Counted from the stretch's first letter, positions 33,170 through 42,255 are shown. The stretch: 64,000 nucleotides of DNA from Salinarimonas sp052380005 (GCA_052380005.1 JBQTCJ010000008.1), one strand, 5' to 3'. Made by a program: numbers and translations. The notes: a model not told the origin generated them from the sequence alone.

Positions 33170-33895
33170 TCAGCCGACCGCGACGTCGGCGCGCACGGGC
33201 AGGCCGGCGAGGTAGTCCTCGACCTCCCGGGTCGGGATCACGTCGGCGTATTTCGAGTTCAGGTCGAACAGGTTGACGGCGTGGCTCGCCTGGAAACGGT
33301 CGAACGTCGTCTCCTCCGGGATCACGACCTTGAAGTTGAAGGAGTAGGCGTCGACCGCGGTGGCGCGCAGGCAGCCGGACGTCGTCCCGCCGGTGAGGAT
33401 CAGCGTGTCGACGTCGAAGAAGTTGAGATGGCTCATGAAGATCGTGCCGAAGAAGCACGACGGCTTGCGCTTGCCGATGCGGATGTCCTGGGGCCGCGGC
33501 GCCAGCGGAGCGACGGTCTGGGTCGCGTGGGTGCCCTCCGTCGAGGTCCGCTCGCCGCCGCGGTGGCTCTTGCCGACCTGGACGCCGGAATCGATCATGT
33601 CCGGCCGCCGGGCGCTCTCGGTGTAGAACACCGGGATGTTCTTCTCGCGCGCCTGGTGCAGCAGCGGCTCGATGTGCCGCACCGCCTCCCAGGCCTCGCG
33701 TCCGCAATGGGTGCGGTACTGCTTCAGCCCCTCGAGGATGTCCTCGGGCCTGTCGCCGCAGAAATTGTACTGGACGTCGATGATGAACAGAGCCGGGCGC
33801 GTGCCGAACCCGCCGCGCTTGCCGTAGCCGGCCGCCTGGAAGACCTGCTTGTCGCGCTCGGTGAGGAAGTCGTCCCAGATCCGCTTCTCGGTCAT
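33170..33895 (-). CDS. Isochorismatase-family amidohydrolase (N-carbamoylsarcosine amidase/maleamate amidase type)
   Basis: A 241-residue cysteine hydrolase. The Asp-Lys-Cys triad is present: D40 in LFIIDVQYNF, K144 in RIGKRKPSCFFG and C175 in GGTTSGCLRAT. This group includes N-carbamoylsarcosine, N-carbamoyl-amino acid and maleamate amidohydrolases. Next to a hydantoinase-type enzyme, cleavage of an N-carbamoyl or amide product is the likely job. It starts 49 bases after the hydantoinase stop, same strand. Exact substrate cannot be set. Confidence 0.88.
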   Translation of the reverse strand: MTEKRIWDDFLTERDKQVFQAAGYGKRGGFGTRPALFIIDVQYNFCGDRPEDILEGLKQYRTHCGREAWEAVRHIEPLLHQAREKNIPVFYTESARRPDMIDSGVQVGKSHRGGERTSTEGTHATQTVAPLAPRPQDIRIGKRKPSCFFGTIFMSHLNFFDVDTLILTGGTTSGCLRATAVDAYSFNFKVVIPEETTFDRFQASHAVNLFDLNSKYADVIPTREVEDYLAGLPVRADVAVG

Positions 33896-33944
33896 GATGT
33901 GCTCTCTCGGTTCGCGTGCGTGGCGGGCGTCCGTGGCGGGCGTC

Positions 33945-35306
33945 TCAGGCGGGGCGGGCGAGGTAGCGTCCGGCCGGGGCGCGGCGCGCCTCCTCGGTGA
34001 TCGCGCCGTTCTCGACGACCTTGCGGCCGCGCAGCCAGGTCGTGTGGGCCCAGCCCTTGAGGGCCATGCCCTCGAAGGGCGAGTAGTCGGCGAAGGATTC
34101 GAGGTTCGCCGCGTCGACGACGCGCTCGGCGTCGGGATCGACCATCACGAGGTCGGCGTCGTAGCCCGGCGCGATCTGTCCCTTGCCCTTCAGGCCATAG
34201 ACCTTCGCCGCATTCGCGCTCGTGACGGCGGCGATGCGCTCGATCGGCACGCCGCGGCGGTGGTGGCCTTCCGTGATCATGACCGGCAGCATGGTCGCGA
34301 CCCCGGGGAATCCCATGGTCGAGGACCAGATCTCCTGCTTCGTCTCGCGCTTGCGCGGCACGTGGTCGGTGCCGACCGTGGTCACGGTCCCGTCGAGCAC
34401 GCCCTCCCACATCGCCTCTACGTCCGGCTGGCTGCGCACCGGCGGGTTCACCTTGGCGAGGACGCCGCACGGGGACTCGCGCGTGAGCGAGAGGTAGTGC
34501 GGGCAGGTCTCCACCGTGATCCGCGCCTTGTGGTAGCTGCGGTGACGGCGGACCTCCTCCAGCGCCTCGCGGCTCGACAGGTGGACGATGTTGACCGGGC
34601 AGCCGGTCTTGCCGGCGAAATACGCCACCCGGTGGACGTTCTCCGCCTCGAGGAAATCGGGGCTCTGGTCGTCCCAGGCGCCGAGGCCGGTGCGCCCCTC
34701 CCGGCGCAGCGGGTCGCGCAGGACGGGGATGACCTCGACGTTCTCGCAATGGACGCCCAGCACGCCGCCCGGGATGCGCAGGGTCTGGAGCATCGCCGCG
34801 TAGAGAAGGCCGTCGTCGATCTCGGTGAAGCCCTTCGAGAGGCCGGCCTGCCCCTTGTACATCAGGTAGAGCTTGTAGGAGGTCACGCCGAAGACCTTCG
34901 AGGCCTCGACCAGGGTGTCGACATGCAGGCGATGCGTGATCCCGAAATGGAAGCCGACGTCGATGCAGGCCTGCTCCATCGCGCGCTGGCGCACGGCCAC
35001 CAGGCCCTCGCGCGGATCCTGCGAGCGGTGGAAGGACAGGACGGAGGTGACGCCGCCGAGCGCGGCGGAGCGGGTCTCGGTGGCGAAGTCCGTCTCCGGC
35101 GACCCGAAGCCGAAATGGACGTGCGGGTCGACGAGCCCCGGCATCACCCAGCGTCCCCCGCAATCGACCTCCTCCGTCGCGTCGAGGCGGACGCCCGGCG
35201 CCAGCACGGCCGCGATGCGCCCGTCCTTCACGCCGATCGAGCCGGGCGTCACGCCGACGTCGGGGTGGACGATCATCGCGTTGCGAAGAAAGAGGTCGAG
35301 GGTCAT
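33945..35306 (-). CDS. Hydantoinase/dihydropyrimidinase/allantoinase-type cyclic amidohydrolase
   Basis: A 453-residue amidohydrolase. Metal ligands are visible: HVHFG (His-x-His), the Lys to be carbamylated in TSYKLYLMYKG, HCENVEV, NIVHLSS and Asp in TVGTDHVPR. It opens a cyclic amide such as hydantoin, dihydropyrimidine or allantoin. I chose the ATG at 35306 (MTLDLFLRNAMIVHP matches family starts); the longer frame to 35417 runs into the operator site. It leads a minus-strand run with isochorismatase, CobW and SDR genes: ring opening, deamidation, metal supply and oxidation. Confidence 0.92.
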   Translation of the reverse strand: MTLDLFLRNAMIVHPDVGVTPGSIGVKDGRIAAVLAPGVRLDATEEVDCGGRWVMPGLVDPHVHFGFGSPETDFATETRSAALGGVTSVLSFHRSQDPREGLVAVRQRAMEQACIDVGFHFGITHRLHVDTLVEASKVFGVTSYKLYLMYKGQAGLSKGFTEIDDGLLYAAMLQTLRIPGGVLGVHCENVEVIPVLRDPLRREGRTGLGAWDDQSPDFLEAENVHRVAYFAGKTGCPVNIVHLSSREALEEVRRHRSYHKARITVETCPHYLSLTRESPCGVLAKVNPPVRSQPDVEAMWEGVLDGTVTTVGTDHVPRKRETKQEIWSSTMGFPGVATMLPVMITEGHHRRGVPIERIAAVTSANAAKVYGLKGKGQIAPGYDADLVMVDPDAERVVDAANLESFADYSPFEGMALKGWAHTTWLRGRKVVENGAITEEARRAPAGRYLARPA

Positions 35307-35389
35307 CGCGGGCACAGCCTCCGTTCGCGCCTTCCGGGCGGGCCTCCCCTCCGGACGAAGGGTGGCGAAGATCATGTCAATGGCGGCAA

Positions 35390-35401
35390 TCTGTCGACAC
35401 T
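35390..35401 (-). promoter_or_regulatory. TCTGTCGACACT operator-like site upstream of the hydantoinase gene
   Basis: TCTGTCGACACT on the plus strand, AGTGTCGACAGA on the coding strand, 84 bases before the hydantoinase start. It matches 11 of 12 positions of the palindrome AGTGTCGACACT. Two TTGACA-like boxes (minus strand, 35410-35420 and 35371-35380) lie on each side and could be -35 elements. Confidence 0.55.
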
Positions 35402-35436
35402 TTTGCGTCGTTGTCAATCGGCCGCGCAGGCTCCGC

Positions 35437-35832
35437 TCACCGCGGCGGGCGGGCGTGGGCGGCGTCGTTCCAGACGTCGTGGCGGACGATCAGGCCGTCC
35501 CGGACGACGAATCGATCGATGAAGCGGATGCCGTCGAACGCCTCACCGTCCGCGAAGACGCCGTGCAGCGTCCCGAAGCAGTAGACGATCGCGTCGGGGC
35601 CGTCCTGGAGCGTGTCGAACCGCTCGAAGCGCTTTCCGACCCGGCGGTAGCGCGCGGCGGAGCCGGCGACGATCTCCTCGATCGAGCGGCGTGTCGCGCC
35701 GCCGGGAAAGGTGATCGCCGCATCCGGGGCGAGGGCGGCACCCGCGGTCGCGAGATCGCGCCGCTCGAGGTCGGCGAGGAAGCGGCGTGCGATGTGCTCG
35801 GCCGCGTCGAGCGGCATGGAGGGCGCGGTCAT
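35437..35832 (-). CDS. SnoaL/NTF2-like protein
   Basis: A 131-residue NTF2-fold protein: N-terminal helix EHIARRFLADLERRDLA, central strands with APDAAITFPGG and the C-terminal IRFIDRFVVRDGLIVRHDVWND. Members include SnoaL-like cyclases, ketosteroid isomerases and many small proteins of unknown role. A putative acidic pocket is formed by D/E residues in the last strand. The start overlaps the AbrB-family gene stop by ATGA, linking it to that transporter. Role unclear. Confidence 0.8.
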   Translation of the reverse strand: MTAPSMPLDAAEHIARRFLADLERRDLATAGAALAPDAAITFPGGATRRSIEEIVAGSAARYRRVGKRFERFDTLQDGPDAIVYCFGTLHGVFADGEAFDGIRFIDRFVVRDGLIVRHDVWNDAAHARPPR

Positions 35833-36956
35833 GGTGTGTCCTTTCCCGGATCGTCCGGCCGGCCGTGCGGGCCGCCTTCGGCGCCCTTCGGTCGGGGGCG
35901 CTTCCCGCCGCCGGCGATCGTCGCGAAGACGATCACCACGGCGAGGCGCGCGAGCTGGTGCGTCGCCACGAAGGCGGCGTCGATGCCGAGCACGAGGGCG
36001 AGGAGCCCGAGCTCGGTCATTCCGCCGGGCGCGTAGGCGAGCACGATGGAGGGGAAGTCGGCGATGCCGCCGAGCGCCAGCAGCGCGGCGGCGGCCGTGG
36101 CGACGCCGAGGGAGAGCGCGACGAAGCCGAGCGATTCGGCGGCGATTCGGCCGACGACGGCCGGCGGTGTGCCGAGGAAGCGGCAGCCCGCCACCGATCC
36201 TATCACGATCTGCGCGGCGGCGAGGAGCGGCCCCGGCACGGCGGCGTCGGTCCAGCCGAGCACGTGGGCGGGCACCGACACGAGGAGCCCGCCGAGCAGC
36301 GGCGCCACCGGCAGGCGCAGTCGCTCGGCCAGCCGCCAGGCGACGATCCCGGCGGCGACGAGCGCGACGAGATGGTGGACCGGCGTCCCCAGGCCGTGAG
36401 GCGACGCGGCCGCGGGAGCGGCCGGCGGCTCGCCGAAGGCCAGGGCGAACCCGAGCGGGACGAGCGTCACCGTCGCGAGGATGCGCCCGGCATGCGCCAG
36501 CGCGACCCGTCTCAGGTCGGCCCCGGCCGCCTGGCTCAGCAGCAGCATCTCGGACAGGCCGCCGGGGATCGCGGCGTAGAAGGCCGTCGCGCGGTCGTAG
36601 CCGCCCACGACCCGGAAGTAGACGCGACCGAGGAGCGCCACCGCGACGAGATAGGGGATCATCAGCGCGAGGCTCGGCCACCAATCGGCGACGCGGCCGA
36701 TCGTGTCGGGGGTGAACGACGCGCCGAGCGCGAGGCCGAGCAGCATCGCCATGGGCGGGCGCAGCCAGCCGGGGCTCGCGAGCGGCGCGCCGGCGAGGCT
36801 CGCGGCGAGGCAGGCGAAGAGCGCGCCGAGCATCCATGCCAGCGGGAAGTCGACGGCGAACGCGAGCGCGCCGCCGGTGGCGCCGAGCGCGAGGGTCGGG
36901 GCGGATGTGGCGGCGCGTCGGGCGCGCGCCGCCGCTCGCTCGGCGAAGCGTGTCAT
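35829..36956 (-). CDS. AbrB-family membrane protein
   Basis: A 375-residue membrane protein with about ten hydrophobic segments, made of two related halves: AWMLGALFACLAASLAGAP with AIPGGLSEMLLLSQAAGAD, then PVAPLLGGLLVSVPAHVLGW with AYAPGGMTELGLLALVLG. The PGG-x-x-E motif in each half is the AbrB hallmark. The family is often wrongly called ammonia monooxygenase; it appears to be a transporter, often near TctABC genes. It follows tctB by 8 bases. The long N-terminal extension of the frame is an overprint, and the ATG at 36956 was chosen. Confidence 0.85.
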   Translation of the reverse strand: MTRFAERAAARARRAATSAPTLALGATGGALAFAVDFPLAWMLGALFACLAASLAGAPLASPGWLRPPMAMLLGLALGASFTPDTIGRVADWWPSLALMIPYLVAVALLGRVYFRVVGGYDRATAFYAAIPGGLSEMLLLSQAAGADLRRVALAHAGRILATVTLVPLGFALAFGEPPAAPAAASPHGLGTPVHHLVALVAAGIVAWRLAERLRLPVAPLLGGLLVSVPAHVLGWTDAAVPGPLLAAAQIVIGSVAGCRFLGTPPAVVGRIAAESLGFVALSLGVATAAAALLALGGIADFPSIVLAYAPGGMTELGLLALVLGIDAAFVATHQLARLAVVIVFATIAGGGKRPRPKGAEGGPHGRPDDPGKDTP

Positions 36957-36964
36957 CCGCCGGC

Positions 36965-37474
36965 TCAGAACGTCGTCGCCCAGGGCACCAGGTCCCCGAG
37001 CACGCCCTGCGGCCAGTAGACGTTCAGCGCGAGGCCGAGGCCACCGGTGAGCCCCAGCGCCAACGCTCCCACGACGAGGACCGTGAGCCACGAGGTGCGG
37101 CCCTCGATCCTGAGGAAGCCGACGATGAAGGCGACGCTCGCGGGCAGGAAGCCGAGAAGGGGCAGGAGGACGAGGTAGCCGAGCATCCAGCCCCACATCC
37201 GCACCGCGGGCCAGCCTTCCGCGGACTCCGAGGTCGCGTCGAAGGCGGCCTGCGATGCCCGGGTACCGCGCCAGGCGTTCACGACGTGGAAGATCCACAG
37301 CGCGAGCGTCGCCGTGCCGACCGAGATCGGGAAGAGCTTCGCCGCCCAGGGCAGATCGAGGGCGCCGACGACGGCGAGGACGATGGCGCCGCCGATCGCG
37401 AGATCGAACAGGCGCCGTCCCCAGGGCACGCCCGAGAAGGCTGGGAAGGCGGATTCGTCGCGCGTGTCATCCAT
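36965..37474 (-). CDS. Tripartite tricarboxylate transporter small membrane subunit (TctB), copy 2
   Basis: A 169-residue membrane protein with about four segments, including LAIGGAIVLAVVGALDL and MLGYLVLLPLLGFLPASVAFI. The size, topology and overlap with tctA (8 bases) identify TctB. In this copy the gene order is A then B on one strand, with tctC on the opposite strand. Confidence 0.85.
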   Translation of the reverse strand: MDDTRDESAFPAFSGVPWGRRLFDLAIGGAIVLAVVGALDLPWAAKLFPISVGTATLALWIFHVVNAWRGTRASQAAFDATSESAEGWPAVRMWGWMLGYLVLLPLLGFLPASVAFIVGFLRIEGRTSWLTVLVVGALALGLTGGLGLALNVYWPQGVLGDLVPWATTF

Positions 37475-38987
37475 GGCTGCGCTCCTCGCCGGCGTCCGCC
37501 GTCTTGGGGAAATCCTCGTGGTGGACGAGCGGCTTGCGCCTGCGGCTGCCGATCACGACGAGGATGACGGTGAGGAGGCCGATGGTGATCACGCCCGGGC
37601 GCTCCAGCCAGTCGAGCCCATAGCGCTGGGTGGTGATCCAGAGGTTCCGCTCGACGAGGGGCGAGAGGATGAAGCCGATCAGGAGCGGTGCCCGCGGGAA
37701 GCCGTGGCGCTTCATCAGCCACCCGAGGAAGCCGAAGGCCGCGAGCACGATCAGGTCGCCGACGTGCCGCGTCGCCTGGAAGGCCCCGACGGTCACGAGC
37801 AGGAAGATCACCGGGAACATCGTCGAGAACGGGATCGTCGTCAGCCGCGCGATCGGCCGGATGAAGACGAGGCAGGCGATCGTGCCGAGGATGTTGGCGA
37901 GCGCGAGCGACCAGATGATCACGAAGACGAGCGAGAGGTTCGTGTCGAGCATGCGCGGCCCCGGCTGGATGCCGAAGACCACGAAGGCGCTCAAGAGGAG
38001 CGCCATGCCCGCGCTCCCGGGCACGCCGAACAGCAGCGTGGGGATCAGCGCGCCGCCCTCCTTGGCGTTGTTGGCGCTCTCGGGCGCGATGACGCCGCGC
38101 ACGTCGCCGCGCCCGAGCTCGCCGCGATCCTTGGCCGTCTGGACGAGGTAGCCGTAGTTCATCCAGTCGACGATGGCCGAGCCGAGGCCCGGCACCATCC
38201 CGACACCGACGCCCATCAGGCTGTGGCGCAGGACGAGCCACCAGTGCCGCACGATGTCGCGCGCGCCCTCGAGCCAGCCGCCGCCGAGCGCGGCTCCGCG
38301 CTTGGCGATCGCGCCGCCGCGGGCGAGCAGGTCGACGAACTCGGGCAGGGCGAACAGCCCGAGCGAGACGACGACCAGCGGCAGGCCGTCGAACAGGTAG
38401 TCGTAGCCCATGTCGTAGCGATAGGCCGGGGCCACCTCGGCGGCGCCGATCGTTCCGACGAGCAGGCCGAGGCCCGCGACGAGCAGGCCCTTGAGCGGCG
38501 CGTCGCCGCTCAGCACGCCGATCATGCACAGGCCGAGGATGCTCATCATGAGCAGCTCCGGCGTCGCGAAGGACAGGACGAGCGGACGCGCGATCGGCAG
38601 GCTCGCGGTGAGCGCGAGCGCGCCCAGCACGCCGCCGAACATCGAGGCGATGAAGGCGGCCGAGAGCGCGCGCGCCGCCTGGCCCTTCTGGGCCATCGCG
38701 TAGCCGTCGATGATCGTCGCCTGCGAGCCGGCCGAGCCCGGGATGCCCATCAGCACCGAGGGGAAGGTGTCGGACGTGGTGATCACGGCGGCGACGCCGA
38801 TGAGCATGGCGATGCCGGTCTGCGGGTCCAGCTGGAACGCGACGGGGAGCAGGAGCGCCATCCCGACGATTCCCCCGAGCCCCGGCAGGAACCCGACGGC
38901 GAGCCCGACGAACACGCCGAGGCACAGGAAGGCGAGGTGCGTCGGATCGAGCACCAGGAAGAAGGCTGCGACGGCGGCGTCGATCAT
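37467..38987 (-). CDS. Tripartite tricarboxylate transporter large membrane subunit (TctA), copy 2
   Basis: A 506-residue membrane protein with about eleven segments. Signatures are GLAVGFLPGLGGIVGMALLL, MGVGVGMVPGLGSAIVDWMN and APESANNAKEGGALIPTLLFGVPGSAG. The ATG at 38987 has CGGGAGG upstream and was preferred over the frame from 39008. It is divergent from the tctC gene at 39253, with a 265-base gap that holds two copies of the operator-like palindrome (39019, 39137). Confidence 0.92.
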   Translation of the reverse strand: MIDAAVAAFFLVLDPTHLAFLCLGVFVGLAVGFLPGLGGIVGMALLLPVAFQLDPQTGIAMLIGVAAVITTSDTFPSVLMGIPGSAGSQATIIDGYAMAQKGQAARALSAAFIASMFGGVLGALALTASLPIARPLVLSFATPELLMMSILGLCMIGVLSGDAPLKGLLVAGLGLLVGTIGAAEVAPAYRYDMGYDYLFDGLPLVVVSLGLFALPEFVDLLARGGAIAKRGAALGGGWLEGARDIVRHWWLVLRHSLMGVGVGMVPGLGSAIVDWMNYGYLVQTAKDRGELGRGDVRGVIAPESANNAKEGGALIPTLLFGVPGSAGMALLLSAFVVFGIQPGPRMLDTNLSLVFVIIWSLALANILGTIACLVFIRPIARLTTIPFSTMFPVIFLLVTVGAFQATRHVGDLIVLAAFGFLGWLMKRHGFPRAPLLIGFILSPLVERNLWITTQRYGLDWLERPGVITIGLLTVILVVIGSRRRKPLVHHEDFPKTADAGEERSHG

Positions 38988-39018
38988 GGCCGCGCCTCCC
39001 GCACGCATTCGGCTGCGG

Positions 39019-39148
39019 AACGTCGACAGTACGCCCCCTCGATAGGCAATGAGTCACCGCGTGTCGGACCCATGAACGTCTTCCTCCTTTGATTTGTGGC
39101 GATCCTGCCTCGACTGCCACCCCCTCGTCAAACCAAAATGTTGACACT
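39019..39148. promoter_or_regulatory. Two operator-like palindromes between divergent tctA and tctC genes
   Basis: AACGTCGACAGT (39019-39030) lies 32 bases from the tctA start and AATGTTGACACT (39137-39148) lies about 105 bases before the tctC start. Both fit the recurring near-palindrome AGTGTYGACACT, the second at 11 of 12 positions. Each probably serves one of the divergent promoters. Confidence 0.5.
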
Positions 39149-39252
39149 ATGCCATGAGTGAGGGCACCTTGACGTCTCGCGCCGGGCAGGAACCGGCCGG
39201 CGCCGATCCGGGGCCGAACCCCGTGATGCGACCAGCAGGGAGGATGCAATCC

Positions 39253-40335
39253 ATGATCAAGTTCGCAGGCCGTCTGGCCACGTCTGTCGCAATCCTGGCG
39301 CTCACCGCCACAGGGCTCGCCGCACAGCCCTTCTACGAGGGCAAGACCGTGACGCTCCTCGTCGGCTTCTCGCCCGGCGGCGGCACCGATCGCTTCGCGC
39401 GGGTGGTGCAGCAGCATCTCGGCGCCCACATCGCCGGCGAGCCGACGGTCCTCGTCCAGAACATGCCCGGCGCCGGCAGCGTGCTCGCCTCGAACCACTA
39501 CGTCGATCGCGCGCCGCGCGACGGGACGATGCTGATGGTGGGCACGGGCCAGCTCCTCATGCGCATCCTCCTGGGGGTCGAGGGCTCGACCGCGCGCATC
39601 GCGGACTACGAGCCTCTGATGGCGGGACCGGTCGGGCGCATCACCGCCGCCTCGGCCGATCTCGGCATCGACGGACCCGCCGACCTGATGGACGGCGGCG
39701 AGGAGCTGATCGTCGGCAGCGCCGGCATCATGGCCTCGATCGACACCATCCTGGGCCTGCGCCTGCTCGACGTCGACTTCCGCGCGATCTCGGGATACGA
39801 GGGCAAGGCCGAGACGCTGCTCGCCATGCAGCGCGGGGAGGTCTCCGTCGACGGCCAGACGACGCCGGTCTACAACGCGACGGTTCGCCCGCTCGTCGAG
39901 GAAGGCTCGGTGACGCCGCTCTTCGCCCAGGGCTTCATCGACGGCGAGGGCAACCTCGTGCGCGACCCCGCAGCCCCGGAGGTCCCGACCGTGCTCGAGG
40001 TCTACCAGGAGGTCCGCGGCGAGATGCCCTCGGGTCCGGCCTGGAACGCCTACATGGCCACGACCGCGGCGACCGTCGTGGCGGGCAAGGTGCTGATGAT
40101 CCACGAGGAAGCACCGCAGGACGCGAAGGACGCGCTTCGCGCCGCCATCGATTCCATGGTGGAGGACCCCGCCTTCCAGGCGGACGTGGAGGATTCCCTC
40201 GAAGGCTACGACATCTTCCTCGGCGCCGATCTCGATGCGGCCGTCCAGGCGGCCGTGGGCATCGGCGAGGAGGACCTCGCGTGGCTGAGGGACTACCTGT
40301 CGAGCGAGCACGGCATGCGCTTCGACACCAACTGA
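39253..40335 (+). CDS. Tripartite tricarboxylate transporter binding protein (TctC/Bug family), copy 2
   Basis: A 360-residue periplasmic protein. The signal peptide is FAGRLATSVAILALTATGLAA with cleavage near residue 22, then KTVTLLVGFSPGGGTDRFARVV, typical of Bug proteins. It is longer than most (about 320), with extra residues near the C-terminus (about 235-275, GFIDGEGNLVRDPAAPEVPT). The start at 39253 has GGGAGG nine bases upstream. A 13-bp hairpin follows the stop. The partner TctAB genes lie on the other strand. Confidence 0.88.
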   Translation: MIKFAGRLATSVAILALTATGLAAQPFYEGKTVTLLVGFSPGGGTDRFARVVQQHLGAHIAGEPTVLVQNMPGAGSVLASNHYVDRAPRDGTMLMVGTGQLLMRILLGVEGSTARIADYEPLMAGPVGRITAASADLGIDGPADLMDGGEELIVGSAGIMASIDTILGLRLLDVDFRAISGYEGKAETLLAMQRGEVSVDGQTTPVYNATVRPLVEEGSVTPLFAQGFIDGEGNLVRDPAAPEVPTVLEVYQEVRGEMPSGPAWNAYMATTAATVVAGKVLMIHEEAPQDAKDALRAAIDSMVEDPAFQADVEDSLEGYDIFLGADLDAAVQAAVGIGEEDLAWLRDYLSSEHGMRFDTN

Positions 40336-40342
40336 GACCCGA

Positions 40343-40377
40343 GGGCGCCGCCGTCGTCTCGCAGGACGGCGGCGCCC
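40343..40377 (+). terminator. 13-bp intercistronic hairpin after tctC
   Basis: GGGCGCCGCCGTC (40343-40355) pairs perfectly with GACGGCGGCGCCC (40365-40377) around a 9-base loop, 8 bases after the tctC stop. There is no T tract. It probably protects the 3' end of the abundant binding-protein mRNA and lowers read-through to the tautomerase gene. Confidence 0.7.
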
Positions 40378-40412
40378 CGCATGTCGCATCCAAGCAGGAG
40401 AGAGACACGACC

Positions 40413-40637
40413 ATGCCCGTCATAACCGTGGCGGCGCCCGAGGGCGCCTGGGACCGCGCCGCGAAGGAGCGCCTCGTCGCCGAGATCACCGACGCCGTCG
40501 TTCGCGTCGGTGGCGAGCGCCAGCGGGGGAACACCCGCATCCTGATCCAGGACGTGCCCGAGGGGAATTGGGGCTCCGGCGGGAAGGTCTTCGTGCGCGC
40601 CCCCGCCGCGCCCGTCGCAGAAGGAGGTGACCGATGA
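40413..40637 (+). CDS. 4-Oxalocrotonate tautomerase-like protein
   Basis: A 74-residue tautomerase: after removal of Met the catalytic Pro is first (MPVITVAAPEGAW), followed by the family helix RAAKERLVAEITDAVV and the strand RILIQDVPEGNWG. Members move double bonds or act as dehalogenases and decarboxylases. It follows a GGAGAGAGA start site. The stop overlaps the next gene by ATGA, so it works together with the dienelactone hydrolase. Confidence 0.85.
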   Translation: MPVITVAAPEGAWDRAAKERLVAEITDAVVRVGGERQRGNTRILIQDVPEGNWGSGGKVFVRAPAAPVAEGGDR

Positions 40638-41338
40638 CCGCGACCCGTTGGGAGACGATCCTCGAGGCGGAGGGGCGCGCCATGCGCGCCTACGTCAGCC
40701 TGCCGCCGAGCGGGCGCGGGCCGGCGTTGGTCCTCGGCGCCGAGATCTTCGGCATCAACCTCCACATCCGCGAGGTCGCCGATCAATGGGCGGCGGAAGG
40801 CTTCGTGGTGGTGGCGCCCGACCTGTTCTGGCGCCTCGAGCCAGGGGTCGAGCTGGGCTACGACGGCGAAGACCTCGAGCACGCGCGCACGCTCTACCGG
40901 GCGCTCGACCTCGATCAGGCGGTGCGCGACGCGGCCGCGACGCTCGACCATGCCGGGCGGATGCCCGAGTGCGCGGGTCCCGTCGGCTTCCTCGGCTTCT
41001 GCTTCGGCGGGAAGCTGTCGTTCCGGGTCGCCGCCGCCGCGGATCCGGCCTTCTCGATCGGCTATTACGGCGTCGGCCTCGAGACGATGCTCGACGAGGT
41101 CGGCGACGTGCGCTGCCCCTACATGATGAACTACGGCGGGGCGGACAAGTCGACGCCGCCGGAGGCGGTGGAGGCGGTGCGCCGTGCGATGCAGGGCCGG
41201 GACGACGCCGTGATCAACGTCTGGGAGGGCGCCGGGCACGGCTTCAACAATTGGCGCAAGGCCAACGCCTTCCACGGGCCGGCGTCTCAGCGTGCCTTCG
41301 CCCGTTCGCTCGCCTTCGCGAAGGCCGCGCTGGCGTGA
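40634..41338 (+). CDS. Dienelactone hydrolase family protein
   Basis: A 234-residue alpha/beta hydrolase of the dienelactone type. The triad is Cys in FLGFCFGGKLS (about residue 123), Asp in MNYGGADKSTPP and His in GAGHGFNNW. Such enzymes open lactones in aromatic or organic acid breakdown. It is coupled to the tautomerase gene. Its 3' end overlaps the convergent gntR-type gene by 52 bases. Confidence 0.92.
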   Translation: MTATRWETILEAEGRAMRAYVSLPPSGRGPALVLGAEIFGINLHIREVADQWAAEGFVVVAPDLFWRLEPGVELGYDGEDLEHARTLYRALDLDQAVRDAAATLDHAGRMPECAGPVGFLGFCFGGKLSFRVAAAADPAFSIGYYGVGLETMLDEVGDVRCPYMMNYGGADKSTPPEAVEAVRRAMQGRDDAVINVWEGAGHGFNNWRKANAFHGPASQRAFARSLAFAKAALA

Positions 41339-42105
41339 GGCTGGTCTCCCGCGAGCCCGGCATCCGCGGGGCTCGCGGGGACGAGCCGTCGCCGTCGCCG
41401 CCGCGGCGGCTTGGGCGGGGTGCTCTCGCCCTCCGCGGCACGCTCGGCGGCGAGCGTCGCGAGCAGCGACTCGGTCGCGCGCGCGATGTGGGACCGCATC
41501 AGCGATTCGGCGAGGTCCGCATCGCGGTTGTGCATGGCGCGGACGATCTGCCAATGCTCGTCGAAGGCCTGCTCCCGCCGCCCGGGGAGGTCGCCCGAGC
41601 GACGGCGGTAGAGCCGAAGCAGGTGGTAGAGCTCCTCGGTCAGGAGCTGGCGCGCGCGCTCGTTGCCGCAGGCGACGGCGACGCGGATGTGCAGGTCGAA
41701 CGGCTCGCCCGGAATGTCGGCGCTGCGCGCGCCGTTGCGTCTCGCCCGCTCCAGGTCGGCCATCAGCCGGTCGAGCGCCTCGTCGCTCATGGCGTTGGTG
41801 GCGAGGCGGCAGGCCATCCCCTCCACGACCTCGCGGAGCTGGAAGATCTCGACGACGTCCTGCTGCGACAGCGAGACGACGCAGGCGCGCATGTAGGGCT
41901 CGCGCGTGATCAGCCGCAGGCCCTGCAGCCGCCGCACGGCCTCGCGCACGGTGCCGCGGCTGATGTCGAAGCGCTGGGACAGCGTCACCTCGTTGACCTC
42001 GCTGCCGAGCGGCAGCTCTCCCGAGAGGATCAGCTCGTAGATGCTCTCGAAAGCCTGCTCCGCCAACGTGCGCTGCTCGCCCGGCATGCGTTGTCCGCCT
42101 CCCAT
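41287..42105 (-). CDS. GntR-family regulator with FCD ligand domain
   Basis: A 272-residue regulator. N-terminal winged helix: LAEQAFESIYELILSGELPL then LSQRFDISRGTVREAVRRLQ (about 10-75). The FCD domain follows, with metal/ligand residues in EPFDLHIRVAVACGN (Asp, His), AFDEHWQIV (His) and SLMRSHIARAT (His). FCD proteins sense carboxylates. The C-terminus has a basic PPRRRRRRLVP run. Start is uncertain: ATG at 42105, or ATG at 42087 with GGAGG ten bases upstream. An operator-like site lies 35 bases upstream, which suggests self-control. Likely regulator of the neighbouring TctABC operons (inference). Confidence 0.92.
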   Translation of the reverse strand: MGGGQRMPGEQRTLAEQAFESIYELILSGELPLGSEVNEVTLSQRFDISRGTVREAVRRLQGLRLITREPYMRACVVSLSQQDVVEIFQLREVVEGMACRLATNAMSDEALDRLMADLERARRNGARSADIPGEPFDLHIRVAVACGNERARQLLTEELYHLLRLYRRRSGDLPGRREQAFDEHWQIVRAMHNRDADLAESLMRSHIARATESLLATLAAERAAEGESTPPKPPRRRRRRLVPASPADAGLAGDQPHASAAFAKASERAKAR

Positions 42106-42139
42106 GATCTCGGCACGTCTCGTATGTGATCTCCCGTAA

Positions 42140-42255
42140 ACTGTCAACGCATCAGCACATGTTCGGATTGCCGATGCGAGAGCGGGCGGCTTTCGGAGCG
42201 GGGGTCTGGTACCAGAGTGTTGACAGTTTTGTTGCGCCTGCTTAGTGTCGACACC
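42140..42255. promoter_or_regulatory. Three operator-like palindromes between the GntR gene and the aconitase operon
   Basis: ACTGTCAACGCA (42140-42151; TGCGTTGACAGT on the minus strand) faces the regulator gene. AGTGTTGACAGT (42216-42227) and AGTGTCGACACC (42244-42255) face the aconitase gene and are 28 bases apart centre to centre, close to three helical turns. The last matches the full palindrome AGTGTCGACACT except at one end. This is the densest group of sites in the window and lies beside the regulator itself. Confidence 0.65.

Noticed and set aside
39154..39252. Longer N-terminus for the TctC copy 2 protein
   Set aside because: The extra residues are low complexity, and the best ribosome site (GGGAGG) fits the start at 39253, where a signal peptide begins.
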